This document shows, one piece after another, positions 38,657-51,984 of a stretch of DNA of 64,000 nucleotides. The stretch lies in the NCBI RefSeq assembly GCF_014905175.1, contig NC_057788.1, positions 4,588,001 through 4,652,000 on the forward strand, given 5' to 3'. This DNA comes from Aphidius gifuensis. Its lineage: Eukaryota > Arthropoda > Insecta > Hymenoptera > Braconidae. A model generated the notes under the pieces. That model saw only the letters and a program-made list of their open reading frames with translations, ran no database searches and was not told the DNA's origin. Position 1 is the first letter of the stretch. Every line of letters begins with the position of its first letter. The position numbers and the translations under genes were made by a program.

Positions 38657-38688
38657 TGTATCGATAAGTACTATTTTTTTTTCGTTGT

Positions 38689-40284
38689 TTATATAACAGG
38701 CAGATGAATTTCAAAATATGGCGATTCATATTGTTGTATGTCTGGTATAAATGAAACGCGAAAGATCAAATGTTGTTTTCGATTTCTCGATATTTCTGCT
38801 GCTTTTTTTACTAATTCAGCAGTCACATTTGTGCCAGAAACGTCCAGCTCGTCCATCTTTGGTGAATTTTCAAGAACTTTCATGACGGAATCATCAGTAA
38901 TTTTAGTACTGCATGGTAACTGTAAGTTTATCATGTATTCAAGCAATTTGACTGAAGAATCAGTGATGTTATGACTCCCGAAAAACTTAAGAGTTTGTAA
39001 ATTATTCATCTTTGAAATTGCTACTACACCATCATCGGTTACCCACTCACTTTTTATATGCAATACTTCCAAGTGCTTGAAAGTATTGGCAATAGTATAC
39101 AATGTCTCATTCGTAGTTCGGCATCCCATCATTATCAATGACGTGATATTCATTAACGGATCTGATTGAAAATAATCGAATGAATTATGTAAAATTTCTA
39201 GACCGGCAACTTCCAAACTTTTCAGAGCCTTTAAGTCACGAAGTACCTGCGAACGAAATTATATATATAAATATGTGAAGAATAAAAAGAATACTTTTGA
39301 TTTTTTTTTTATTTTGTAATAAGTATAAAGTTGTAACTTACATCATTGAGTAGCTTTGTGAAATCAAGGCAGCCTCTTACATCATGAACCCAGTTCGTAA
39401 GGCTCAAATGAGTCAATGTATTAGCAACGTTTTTTAATGAATTCATTAAAGCAACAATAGGTGCCAATGGTAAAGCCTTCATTTGAAATATAATTAATAA
39501 AATTTTTAGTTTAGATAGACGTGTAAATGTATCACATAAATTTCTATTGTTAATATAAGTGATTCTTAAGCAAAGTTTTACAAGTTTTGGACAAGAATCA
39601 TTAATAACTGGCACTATGTTATAATGACCATAAGCTGTCAAGTCTAATGTTGTTAAAAAACGACCACATTTACTGAGCACTGACTCTAAAACACTGTACC
39701 CTCCATCGATTGTTAGATATTTTGTCAAATCATTTGGAAACTCATCAGGTCGCCGGTGAGTTAATTCAATTTTTTTGACATTAAACCAAGAATCATCAAG
39801 GGCTCTTTTCCATTTTTTGCATACTAAAAAATAAAATAAATACAAATATATTAATATTACTATTACCAAATAATTTTTGAATCAAATAAAATTGATATTG
39901 TATTTATAATATCATACCCAACGTAAGTTTTGGTCTCTCACATATTGGCACATGCGTGAATATTTGGGCCAGGCAGTCATCATTAACACAGTCAATTATT
40001 ATATTTTTGGCATAGGAATGATCATAATGTTGTTCGTATATCTAAAAAGAATAAATAATATATATATATTTATAATAACAATAATGCAATATTTAATCTA
40101 CGAGCATTTTTAGACTGCAATTATTAGATTTTAGACTAACCTTGTTCTCTTTCTCAAATGGACGTGACGAAATCCTAAGTATACCCGAATATTCGTATTT
40201 TGGGACTCCGTTGACTAACCTTACTAATTTACGGGTTTTTAAGACTTCATTCATATTTTTCATACATACACCTTTGAGTCTCAT
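38689..40284 (-). CDS. F-box and leucine-rich-repeat protein
   Basis: Probable SCF ubiquitin-ligase adaptor of the FBXL type. Exons in transcription order: 40284-40141, 40041-39918, 39823-39342, 39246-38689; phases agree and give 435 residues. An F-box lies at about residues 62-105 (VNDDCLAQIFTHVPICERPK; LTLVCKKWKRALDDSWF). At least seven degenerate leucine-rich repeats follow (for example FLTTLDLTAYGHYN, PKLVKLCLRITYINNRNL, NTLTHLSLTNWVHDV, NITSLIMMGCRTTNETL, NLQTLKFFGSHNITDSSVKL, KMDELDVSGTNVTAELV). The leading exon (MRLKGVCMKNMNEVLKTRKL) is basic and precedes the F-box. No orthology to a named FBXL protein was recognised; parasitoid wasps and other insects carry many such divergent F-box/LRR genes. 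The start is the first ATG; the short sequence upstream has no acceptor that I would trust. Confidence 0.85.
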
Positions 40285-43200
40285 TGTAGTTAGTAATTAC
40301 TATAACCAAGTTTTGGTTTAATTATTTTTAACTCAATTAATAAAAAATATTAAGACTTTTAAGCTCTATGTCACTGTGTCACTGTATGTCATATTGTTGA
40401 AATATCCAAATCTGTCATACTGCTCGATCTTTTGCGCATGTCCGAGTTATGAGTCATGAGTTATCAGTTATCAAAAATAAAGTTCAATAAACCTCCGCAA
40501 AATGTCAACCAAAAAAAAAAATAAAATAAAAGGGGCATCTTTCATGGAATAATTGAATTTAAATTTAAAATAATTTCGATTTTATATTTTTTTTTTCTAA
40601 AACCTAAACGCAAAAAAGAATTGTCTTATAAAATATAATATCTAATTATAAAATGAATTTATAGCAAGCCAAATGATTATGCTAAAACAAATCTTTCAAA
40701 AAAATTTTTTTTTTCAATTGTTAGTTTATTCTGACATTGTAAGGTGTATGGACAATTATTACATAATAATTATATATATAATTTATATATATAATGAGAC
40801 ATTTGCCTTAGTGGTAGTTTGTAAATTTCGATTTGTGTTTAACATTTTTTTTTTTTGTTTAGTTATTATTTATTTAGTTTGCATTTAACTCAATATTCTT
40901 TCTTCAAATAGACTCTTACACAACATTCTTTCACAAATAATCAATGATCATCGATTTATAATTAATAATTAAATACGTGCGCTCTTGGTTTATAATTATA
41001 ATCATCAATTAAACATTATTTATTAATTATTTTAATTTTCTTTTTTATTACCCAATATTATGATCATTATTTTTTACCATTTATTATTACAATTACGATA
41101 TAATAACGCTATATATTTTTTTAATTTTTTTTTATTATTTTTGTATTTTTTTCATGTGTTTATTTAGTAAATGATTTTTTTTATTTTTTTATTTTTATTA
41201 ATTCATTTGTAATGATAGAAATGTATGGTGGTTATTTTTTTTCAAATTTTATTAAATTATTTTTTGTTTTTTTTTTCATTTACCAATTTATATTTATTAA
41301 AATTTATTTTAAAAAAAAAATTTTTAAATACCACATTGTGAGACGTAAGTCATTGTCGGAAACCTCAACTGTTGTAAATTTTTTTTTTTTTTTATTTTCA
41401 ATTATCCATTGTTTCAAACTATTCAAAGCGAATTTTTTTTTTTTCAGTATTTCAATGGTGTTCAATCACAAATAGAGGAAAAAAAAAAAATAATAAATGA
41501 CTATTATTTAAGAAAATAAAAAACCCAATAAATATTTATGAAAAAAAATCATAAATTTTCCACCAAGAAAGCACGCCGACAGATGAAATTATAAAAATAA
41601 AATAAACTTATTTAATAATTAATCATAAAAAGCAATGTGCGTGTGTGTATGCGTGTAAATTTGTTACATTTTTTTTTATTAATATTTTTTGTCGTTTTTA
41701 AATAGATTATATGACTAGAAACACGATATATGTATATGAATTAAATTCAATATTAATTATCATTAATATTGTAATAAAAATAATAATAATAAATTTATAA
41801 TTTCACATGTTGTTGTTTTTTTTTCCATAAAGAATTACAATTTTACATAATATGGCAACTGCTGTTATGATTAAAATTAATAATACATATTTACTAACAA
41901 TAAATATACAATGATTTATTCATTTAATTATTTATCAACGTTGCACAATCATAGACAATAATTATTTTAATAAATAAAATGTGAAAAAATTGAGGAAAAA
42001 TAATTAAATACATTATCTTAATATTTAGCCATTTTAAATTATTTTTTAATTAATAATTTTGAAAAAATTATATGGCTTTTTTAAATAATAATAATTATGA
42101 TATTATATTTTTAATTAATTATAAAAAGTAGCTATTAATTTTTTTGTGCTGGTTTAATTTTTTTTTTTAATTATTATTACATTATTATTAGCAGATATTT
42201 ATTAATTTTTTTAATGATTTTTATATTTTTTTTTATATATTTCAGCATGTATAAAATTTATTTACTGCATTAATTGAATGAAAATAATTTTTTTTATAAT
42301 TATAAAGATGAATTATTTTTATGGCTTTAATCAATGATATTTGACAAATAATTATTTATTTATTTAGACTAGATAGGCATTCTAAGAAGTTCATTAAAAA
42401 TTCAGAATTATAACATTCATTAGCCGACACTTGATTTGTAATTTTTTTAAATTATTATTTTCATTTAAATTGGGTTCATCGACATTCGGCAGACTTACGA
42501 CTCAATTTGACGTTGATAAAAAAATTCGAATCCCAATTGAATCGAAATTTTATATATTATTTAATTTTTATTTTCTGACTTTTAAAATTTTGTTTTTTCA
42601 TGACAATATGATGGTTTTATTTTAATTATAATCTATATAATTTAATCATCATCACACATTCTAATTTTACATGCACTCACATTTTTTTTTTTTTTTAAAT
42701 TTTACTACAATTATTATTTTTCATGATTTTTCATTTATTTTTATTCTAAATTTAAACTTTATTTTCTCAAGTATACACAGAGACATCACTTATTAAATTA
42801 CATCATTTAAAAGTAATTTATATATAAGTAATAACGTGGTGATCGGTAGACTCTTACAAATATACTTTTACTTTTCTTGTTTTTTAAATATTTTTTTTTT
42901 TTTATATATCTCGAAACAACATTATAAGTATCATTTAATATTTTTTTAAAAACTTTTAGTTGATTTTATTCTATCCATAAACATCATGATTTTTTAATAC
43001 GCATTTTATATCAATTTTATTTTTTGTCATTTTTAAATTTATTTATTTATTTCGAGTTGATGGAGTAAAAAATTTATCAACGAAATTTTCGAATATGAAA
43101 AAACATGAATACTTTATCGTTATGAACATCACACTCGAATGATATTATATTAATTTTTTTTTTTTTTTAAATTTATAATTATACATTTGTCAAGAATCAT

Positions 43201-45032
43201 CAAAAGCCGAAGTCACCGAGTCAAATATTTTGTATTTTCATCATTTTTTTTTATCATACAATTTAATCATTTTATAATTACAAAATGAATAATAATAATA
43301 AACAAAAAAATCAATAAATGTATCATATTTTTTTTTACTTTTATATTTGAATAAAATAAATACTTTTTTTTTTTTTTTTTCCATGCTCATTGGCACGTGT
43401 TATTTGGTTCCCATCTTTTCACTTTTTTTGTCATTTTCTTATTATTTCAGCTTTCTTGTGTTGATAATGATTTAATTTTAATATTTTTCATTTTTCATTT
43501 ACTAAGTCTATGGTTGACTATACGAGTTTTAATTTTTTTTCAATCATAATATGGTCCATCAAATATTATTTTTGTTTAGAAAAAAATCAGATGGATATTT
43601 ATTAACTTTTTGATATCATTACCTAGATTTATCATAATTATTAACTACCTAAAATTTGAATTTTTATTTAATAAAAATGTAACTTTTATTATTAAATTAA
43701 CTGTGTGTGTTTGTGTTTGTTAAATTTTTATTTTATGTCATTGCATAACAATGATTTATCAAAAAATTATAGTAGTAATAAATAATTTAAACTAGCATAT
43801 TTGATGATTCAATAATCAAATAAATTATAAATATTATCATTATTGATGAAAAACAAATTTGTACAGTGTCAAATTAGTTTTTCTTTGTGCTTTTTAATTA
43901 GCATGAATAATCAGAGGTCCCATTTAATATTTATAGTTTCCTTTTTTTTTCTTTTCATCAACGTGGAAATTTCATGTACATGTTGAATATTGTGAAACAT
44001 AATTAAATATTGTCAATACATGTGATTATAAAATTAGAATGTAAAGAAATAAGCGTACTTTGTTCTTGTTTCTTTTTTTTTTTTCCTTTTCAAATACATT
44101 TTTTTTTTCTTTGTATGATTATTTTGTGCATATGAATTTTACAAATACATTATTTGTTTTTTTTCTTTTTGTATTTAAAAATGTAATTTAATGCATTTTC
44201 ATGTGCGTAGTGTTATTGTAAATAATTACGTTGTTAAATTTGTATTTTTTTTTTCAAATTTTTAATGTTACTAATTATATGTAAAAGTAAAACAAATAAT
44301 AAATTTTTCATAGATTGAATAAACAAGTATTTTTTAAATTAAAATAAACATCACAATTTAAATGAAATAAAATTATTGTGTAGAAAAAGTAACTCGGTGT
44401 CGGCGTGTTTGTCGAAAAAGATTCTTATTTTTTTTTTCTAATCAGTATAACGCACTTTCACAAAAATGATACGATGATTTTTGAATTTAATCTTGATTTT
44501 TTAATAGTTTTTTTTTGTCATTTAAAAACGACTGCAATCCGGCTCGTCACATTTATTCAGACTTGTCTCGTTTCTATTTTTTATGATTTTAAATCAACTT
44601 GCGATTGTCCATTTTATAATTATTCATTCGCAATTTATCGATTCATTGCCATTATAATTGTTGAATATTATATTTATATTTTTAAATAATTAAATTTATT
44701 TTATTTTCATGCTGAGGTTAATTGATAAACAAGTCAAATGATTTTGTTATGACTCAATGACCTCTAAATATCAACCTGTGAATGAGCCGAGCCGATACGA
44801 ACTATTGATTTTATTTTTTTTTATTATTATAATTTCTGTATTTATTATTTCAAATTCCTCCTTTTAAATTTTCCATTTGTATAACTTTTTTTTTTTTTTA
44901 TAAAGATACACAAAGTTTATCCATATTTCTTTCTTTTTTTTTTTTATATATTAAATTTCTTTTCTTATTCGTATTCTTTGCTCGTTAATGATGAACATGA
45001 AAATTGTATTTTTAAAAATGTTTTTTTTAAAT
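40285..45032. other. Intergenic region and probable long 3' untranslated region of Go
   Basis: About 4.7 kb without a supported exon. The right part is downstream of the Go stop codon (minus strand) and may be a long 3' untranslated region, as is common for neural genes. The left end is the upstream region of the F-box/LRR gene, with a direct repeat of GTCACTGT at 40371-40386. T-rich runs dominate. Short open frames at 41212-41475 and 44405-44689 are low-complexity Phe/Ile/Leu translations of T-rich DNA and are not called. Confidence 0.5.
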
Positions 45033-48000
45033 TTAATATAAACCGCAGCCACGAAGATTATTTGCAATAATAACGTCTGTAACAGCGTCAAACACGAATT
45101 GAATATTATTTGTGTCTGTGGCGCAGGTCATATGGCAGTATATTTCTTTTGTTGTTGATTTATTTTTTGCCTCAAATTGTGCCTGAATATATGCTGCAGC
45201 TTCACTATACTCTTGTGCACCTAAATAAATAAATTTAAATTACCAAAAATTATTTTTTCATAGTAAAAAAAACAAGACTTTATATATATTTTAATTATTT
45301 TAATTGAACAAAACTGAAAGTCCTTATCATTAATGTTTTAGATAAGTTATCAAAGATAACAAAGAAAAAATATTTAAAAATAATTAATACTGTTATTTAT
45401 TCAACAAAAAATTATCAATAGAAATAAAAATTTAAATACAATAAATTGTTTTTTTTTAAAAAACAAATACTCACCTCCATATTCAGGAAAACATATTGTA
45501 AGTGGTGATTTACGAATTTTTTCCTCAAACAAATCTTTTTTATTTAAAAATAAAATAATTGAAGTATCTGTGAACCATTTATTATTGCAAATTGAATCAA
45601 ATAATTTTAAACTCTCCTGCATTCGGTTCTGTAAAATAAAAATAACAAATAAAAAAAAATCATTAGTCATATTTTAAATTAATTTACAAATATTATTGAT
45701 ATTTAATTCAAATAGTCTTGAATAGGATAAGTCTTTTAGTTAAAAATAAATAGACATTGAATCATCATACGTGACATTTATGTAATGAAAATAAAATTAA
45801 AGAAAAAAAGCACAGTGACATTATGACTTGAGTCACCTAACAAACACAAAGAAAGTTAATCTGTTGAATAATTGTAAATTGAATGAAAACTATCGTGTGA
45901 CTTGTTGTCTATAAATTGATACATTGACATATAAAATATGCGTGTTATAAAATTCAATGAAATACTTCCCACACATACTGACCTGTCTAATTGATCTTAT
46001 CATTTATTATGTCTCTAGTTTGTAATGTATATTTATAAACGCCTCGCTAATTTGTTCCTAATTTGTTTCATTCAGCATTCCTACTGATTCAACAATATCA
46101 TCATTCACAACCAGTCTTATTCATATTTTATTTGTCTTTTTTTATTTTATTTTTTCTTTTTAAATTATTCTAGATATTTATAAATAATATGGCAACCAAC
46201 TAATATTATTTTTAAATGTATAATAAAATTTAAATTTATATACTCAAAATATCTTTGATAATTTTTTTATATAATTTTTATTATACTTGAAAAATATATT
46301 AATTAAGTGTTGAAATAATTTATAAAACTAGATTATTATAAATGTGTCTTTTAAAAAAAAAATTAAATAATACATAAAAATATTTAATGACTAATTTTAC
46401 AAGTGTTAAATTTATAAAATTTTAATTCACAATGACGCATAGTAATTTTCGAGTTATAAAATTGTTTACGCAAAGTCTTTTGAGTTAATATAAAAGAAAG
46501 AAAAAATATATATAATAATAGTACATGATGATTGTGTTAATAATAATAAATGAGATAATTTAAATTTTTTAAATTTACCGTGGTTTCATCTTCATGAAGA
46601 ACTTGATCATATTCTGACATTGCCACACAAAAAATTATTGCCGTTACATCTTCGAAACAATGGATCCATTTTTTACGTTCACTTCTTTGACCACCAACGT
46701 CAAATAATCTAAATATTATTTAAATAAATTAATAATAATACTTAGTATTGATAGTTTATTAATAAATAATAATTATTTGACTCACTTGAAATTAAGATTT
46801 TTAAATGAAAAATGAACTTCAACAATTCCAGTTGTTTTTACTCGAGTCCTTAAAATATCCTGTTCTGTTGGCTGATAATCTCTAGCTCCTAATCGATCCA
46901 AGTCATCAAGGAAACTGTTGGAATAAAATCGAGTCAAGTATTATTTATTACTGTCAAGTGTTTATTTGATTGGGGTAAAATTTTTAGCATTATTTTATAA
47001 AATAATCTACTTGCAATCAATACAAGGTAATTATAAATTCTTGCTACTAATTATTCATTGATTTGAATGTATCAAATTAAATTTTCAGAAATAATAAATT
47101 TATCATTATTTTAACTCGATGAAATGAATTAATTTACGATAATTCAAATTCAAATCGTCATTAATTTAATGAATACAATAAATTTCCAATTAAATAATGG
47201 TTTTATTTTTCTATAGAAATTATTTGTCGAAAAATCAACAGGTCATTGTTAAATTTGCAACAAAAAAATTTATAAATTTTGCATATAATAATTAAATTAT
47301 CAAATTTTCCAACGCTGATTATAGACATCCTGAATATATTTCAATTAAATTAATTATCCAATTTTTCCATTAATACAATAATCCGTTAAAGAAAGATAAA
47401 AATTTATAAAATAATTTCAATAATTTTAATAACATTCTTCATTTTAAATTAAAATATTCAATTAAAAAAAAATATATCCATTATAATAATAATAAAATAA
47501 ATAGCTAATATAAATAATTAACAATTTTTCTTTGTTAATATTATATAGTAATAAAAATAATTTTGAAAAATTAATGAAAAAAAAATAATAAAATATTTAA
47601 TAAGTTCCAACCCTTATTATTTCGAATAAAAAATTTTAAATAAATAATCATTATTAAAAATTAAAATTTATATTGTTTTTTTAAATTATTTATAAATAAA
47701 AAAATTTAAAAAAAATAGTTAAATTATTGTCGAAAATAGGGGCGCCAGTATCAGCTACTCATTTACCACGTGACACGGGCGTGGCGTGACGTCATTCCCG
47801 ATCAATACAACATACAGAGAGAAAAATATATAGAGGGAGTAAAAGAGGGAGAATTTTATGTTCTACATTCTGCATATAACTATCCCCTTCTACGAAAAAA
47901 TACAACCCCCTTTAACCAACCCCAAACCCTTCTCTATATATTCCCAATAGTTATTTCCGCTACCTCATTTTGCCTCACTCGCTCACTTTATATTACCTCT

Positions 48001-51000
48001 TTTTTTTTTTTCCTCGAGGGGAAAATTTGTGTCGCAAAAGGAGGGTTCTCCGCCCTATACTCTACAGATCAACTAACAACAGAGTCTGCACAGTGTTTCG
48101 ATAAACTTCATACAACTATTAATTTTTTTTTTTTCATTTTTCAAATATTTTTTACTTTTAGTTTTTGATGATGCAATAGATTGTCTATTGTACTTGAAAC
48201 TTTTAAATTATTATTAAATATTTTTTTATTATTTTCTAAATGTCTATTGTTCTTTGTTTTTTTTAAAAAAATAACTAATAAATTTTATTCTTAAATAAAT
48301 AAGATAATGGTAGATGTTTTTTCAGGTGTCTGATCAAATGTTGACTTGTTTCCCTTAACACCTGTGTTTTTTCAAATTAAATTAAAAGCTAATAATTAAT
48401 TATTTAAACTTACTATTTAGCAGAATCATTTAATTGATATTCATTACTTCTTCCAAAACATTCTTGAACACCATTATCAGACCACAGCCTTTTCATTGCT
48501 GCTAATAATTCTTCACTGAATGGTTCAGTATCTTCCATTCGTTGAATGACGTCAAAAACCATTTTAGCATCTGTCTGTAATACATCATTTAAATATTAAA
48601 TTTACTCAATGTTTTTACTTGTAATCATATCTAATTGATATCAATTTTTTTTTATAATAAATTTTCGTATTTTTAATAAATATTTAACTATATTTAATAT
48701 ATTGTTTTAAAAATTCATTGAAACAATTTTTTTAATCAAATATTAATTAAATTATTATGTTTTTTTTTTTTGTAATGTTAATTTATCTCATTTTGCGATA
48801 GATTGAATGACTCGTTGAGTGATTATATGAGACCAAATGAGCTCAACTGAGTGCTTCATTCATGAGATAATTGTTGAAGCATGTCAAACAATATATACAA
48901 CGCTTTGCAATGTCTCGAATTCTGGGATCAAAAGAATAAATAACACAAAAAAAAAAAAAAAAGAAACAAGTAATTATTATAATAATATAAAAATAAAATA
49001 TGATTTTTAAATTATTTTAAATTCAACCTCGACCGTGTACTTGCTTTAAAGTTAATTATTTTTTCACCTGTTGCACTTGCGCGCATCAAAACGAGTCATC
49101 CAATGGCACGCCCTGTTTGCATCTAACCAACCCTCTCAAGATATTGATAAGAAAATAATTTGATAATATATAAAATGAAAAATAATAGACAATAGTTTAT
49201 TGTTTCTCTATCAAATATAATATGAATATATTTTTTTAAAATATATTTACCTCTCGTTCATTCATTGAAAAATTAATACCCAAGTTGGGCATTGCTCTGA
49301 GAATTGCGACTAGAGATTGTATCGTATTACTGTAAACAACTGGTCTGTACTGTTTAAAATCCTCTGGTGTAAAACCACTCTCGTGAATAATTCTGAAAAA
49401 TAATATTTAAAATCCATATTAATAATTTTTATTCAAGGAATATTTTATAGCTTAAATTTATTTTCAACTTTCAACATTTATCATCATGTGATATTTAATT
49501 TTAAAATTAATTAATTACTATGGGTCATGTTGCTCATAATGTCAGCAAACTTTAATAGCTATTACAAGTTATTTAATAGCAAAAACATGAGCAATATAAA
49601 ATTGCTAATTGTAATTATCATAAAGTTCAACTTTATAATTACAATATCCATGTAAATATAAATAAACAAATAAAATAATAGAGTTTCGTGGCTGTTGACT
49701 AAGTAAATTAATCATGAAAAATAATCTATAAAAATAAAAAACGATTGTATTTAAAATAATGTTTTTAAAAAATAATAAAAAATTCAAGTATTGTCGCGTG
49801 TCTGATGAGAGGGCATGCTTCACAGCTGCTCACCTCGAGTAGCTCGTTGGTTCGTTGATTCTGTTGGTTCGTTTTTTCTAGTAACGTGTTAATATCGATC
49901 TTTTTGAGTAAAAAAAAAATATATATAAAGTATCAAAGGGGACTACGACGCCGCAACAGTTTGTTAGAAAAACAGCCCTGGCTAAAATACGGGGTCAAAG
50001 TACAACGCAGGGTCGTCAAGTTATGAAGGCCAAAATTTCATAAATTTATTTAATAGTTTTTAAATAAAATTCATCAACTTACTTCATCTGTTTAACGATG
50101 GTACTTTTTCCAGATTCTCCAGCACCTGTAAAAATATTTTTTTCAAAAATTAGCTATTTTTAAATGTAAATTTTTTTATTTTTTAAATATTATTTTCAAT
50201 GAATATTCTTTATATGGTTTTTCTTCTTAAATTTTTGTATTTTTTTTTTTTTTGCTTAATTACGTTAATGATATTTTTAAAAGAAACAAAATAAAAATTT
50301 ATTTATATAAAAAAAGATATAAATAATAAAAAATTTGTGAGTTAAATGGAAAATGTAATGAAAAAAAAATTCAATCATCCAAAGTATATTTATTTAATAA
50401 TAAATATTAAGCGGATATGACACAGCAGTAGCGGAACTTGCTTTCCTGCTTACCGCAACACAAGTTTTTTTTTTTTTTTTTTTCCCTCTATTAAAAGCTC
50501 CTGTCAGTTAAGTAGCCTTCTATAATATCTATCTTGGTTCAGTTGTATATTCAATCTTTATCTTTCACAAAATCAAACACAAGAAAATACATATGAAGAA
50601 GAAAAATATACGTAATATCGATTAGGGCTGCAATCACGCCCCAAACAAACAATCAAATCTTATTTATTTTTTTAATATTTGTCTTTTTTCATTTCAAAAT
50701 TTAATAATCAATTTATTGATAAGAAATTATAGAATTATTTATTTATACAAATAGCTTTAAATTTATGTAAATAATTTTTTTTCACAAATATTTATACCAT
50801 GGCCTTCGTCAATTAAATTTAAAATAATACAAAATTATTTTTTGACCAATAGTTTGTACTATGACGTAAATCGTTGAAACAATAAATTAAAATTTTCAAG
50901 TTATTAAATTTTGTTTAAATAACTAATCGTAAATTACTAATTTTTTTTTTACACAAAAAAAAATGATTATTTAGTATTAATTTGATGAACTATAAATATA

Positions 51001-51888
51001 GTGTTAAAAAAAAAAATCATTGAGATACGATGCCGTGAAAAAAAATATATGTTCAAAATTATTTATTATTGTTGTGTAAATATATCAATCAAAAAATAGT
51101 GATGATTCAAAATTACTGACTTACTGACGAACAAAAAAAAATAATAAAAAAGTTAGTAAATAGTTAGTCTAGATTTATGATGAGCGAAAGGTCATGGAAA
51201 AAAAAAAAAAAAAAGAGTACAGCAGTAAAGAAAAAGCAAAAATAAAAATAAGGAAATACATGTGAAGATAGAAAAGAGGAAAAAAATAAATAAGAAAGTT
51301 ATAAGAATGCATATTTGAAATTCTTGTTGGCTAGCTAAAAACACTGTGCAGATATTTCAAGACCGGAAATACTCGAGTATTTCTTTTGCTGTCAAGTTTA
51401 AGATAAAAAAAGAAAAAAAATATTCATCGTGAGAAATATATAATCACACATGGCAACAACATGTGCTCGCAGATATTTTGTTTCAATAATTTATATATAT
51501 GAAGAACAAATAACCACAGTTAAACACGTATCAAATTATTAAAAAATAAAAAAATAATATTAAAGATATTTTTCTCGTTTTTTAACGAGATTTCTACGTA
51601 AATTATTCAGTGAATTTCAACGAAATAAAATTTGGATATAATATATTCATTCAGAGAATAATTGGTAAAATTATTTTCGTGCAAAAAGTTCAAAATAAAT
51701 GACAATAAATTTAATATAAAAATAAATATTAAGATAATTAAAAAAATTTGAAAAAAAAAAATAAACTTACCAAGTAGTAATAACTTGATATCTTTGGCAG
51801 CTTGTATACCATCTTCTTTTAGATTTTTTTCAATTTGTTTACTGCGGGCCAAAGCGGCCCGCTCTTCCGCAGACATGGCACAGCCCAT
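45033..51888 (-). CDS. Galphao: Guanine nucleotide-binding protein G(o) subunit alpha
   Basis: Heterotrimeric G-protein alpha subunit of the Gi/o class at the inner plasma membrane, coupling receptors to ion channels and other effectors, mainly in neurons. Exons in transcription order: 51888-51771, 50125-50083, 49392-49251, 48574-48414, 46914-46786, 46708-46579, 45628-45475, 45220-45033. These sum to 1065 bases, exactly 354 residues plus stop, the canonical length. Features: N-terminal MGC (Gly2 and Cys3 for myristoyl and palmitoyl), P-loop GAGESGKST split by intron 1, switch I RTRVKTTGI with the Arg and Thr, switch II DVGGQRSERKKW with the catalytic Gln, NKKD, TCATDT, and C-terminal NNLRGCGLY, whose Cys is the pertussis-toxin ADP-ribosylation position in this class. 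The start is fixed by MGC. Drosophila has two alternative first exons for this gene; only one was found here. Confidence 0.98.
47738..48080. promoter_or_regulatory. GC-richer island with CRE and E-box inside a Go intron
   Basis: A palindromic GGCGCC at 47741-47746, CACGTG at 47767-47772 and a perfect cAMP response element TGACGTCA at 47787-47794 occur within 55 bp. They are followed by pyrimidine-rich, C-rich sequence and a TATATA at about 47935. The surroundings are nearly pure AT. It lies in the intron between Go exons 4 and 5. It may be an intronic enhancer or internal promoter; direction is uncertain. Confidence 0.5.
49790..50035 (-). promoter_or_regulatory. Possible internal promoter or cryptic exon in Go intron 2
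   Basis: On the minus strand a GC-richer segment runs past TTTATATATAT to a segment with two copies of CGAACCAAC, and ends in CTACTCGAG followed by a GTGAGC donor near 49832. This arrangement (TATA-like box, short segment, splice donor) could be an alternative first exon. It has no recognisable coding sequence. Confidence 0.3.
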
Positions 51889-51963
51889 CTTACCACACGT
51901 TGCCTTCACAAACGCCACCCCAGGGCCTTAAAATATCCTCACGTTCTACCTTCACCCCTTATC

Positions 51964-51984
51964 GCGGGTCAAATTAAGACCCGC
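51964..51984 (-). other. Short perfect hairpin in the Go 5' leader
   Basis: GCGGGTC at 51964-51970 pairs with GACCCGC at 51978-51984 across a 7-nt loop, about 76 nt before the Go ATG. It is a GC-rich stem in AT-rich surroundings and may slow translation or be incidental. Confidence 0.5.

Larger units (their letters stand above)
38030..38688. other. Convergent 3' region between the orphan gene and the F-box/LRR gene
   Basis: Contains the duplicated splice-junction copy at about 38047-38147 and an inverted repeat at 38573-38656, both listed separately. It should hold the 3' ends of the two convergent genes. Confidence 0.5.

Noticed and set aside
41212..41475. Phe-rich open frame downstream of Go
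   Set aside because: Translation of poly-T; no start context or homology.
44405..44689. Open frame of 94 codons on the plus strand
   Set aside because: Phe/Ile-rich, opposite to the probable Go 3' untranslated region, no homology.
47770..48168. Open frame of 132 codons in a Go intron
   Set aside because: It coincides with the GC-richer island, which lengthens open frames by lowering stop-codon density. The translation shows no domain and runs into poly-Phe.
51889..51918. Upstream in-frame extension of Go
   Set aside because: It would need a GTG start and would bury the MGC lipidation motif that defines the N-terminus.
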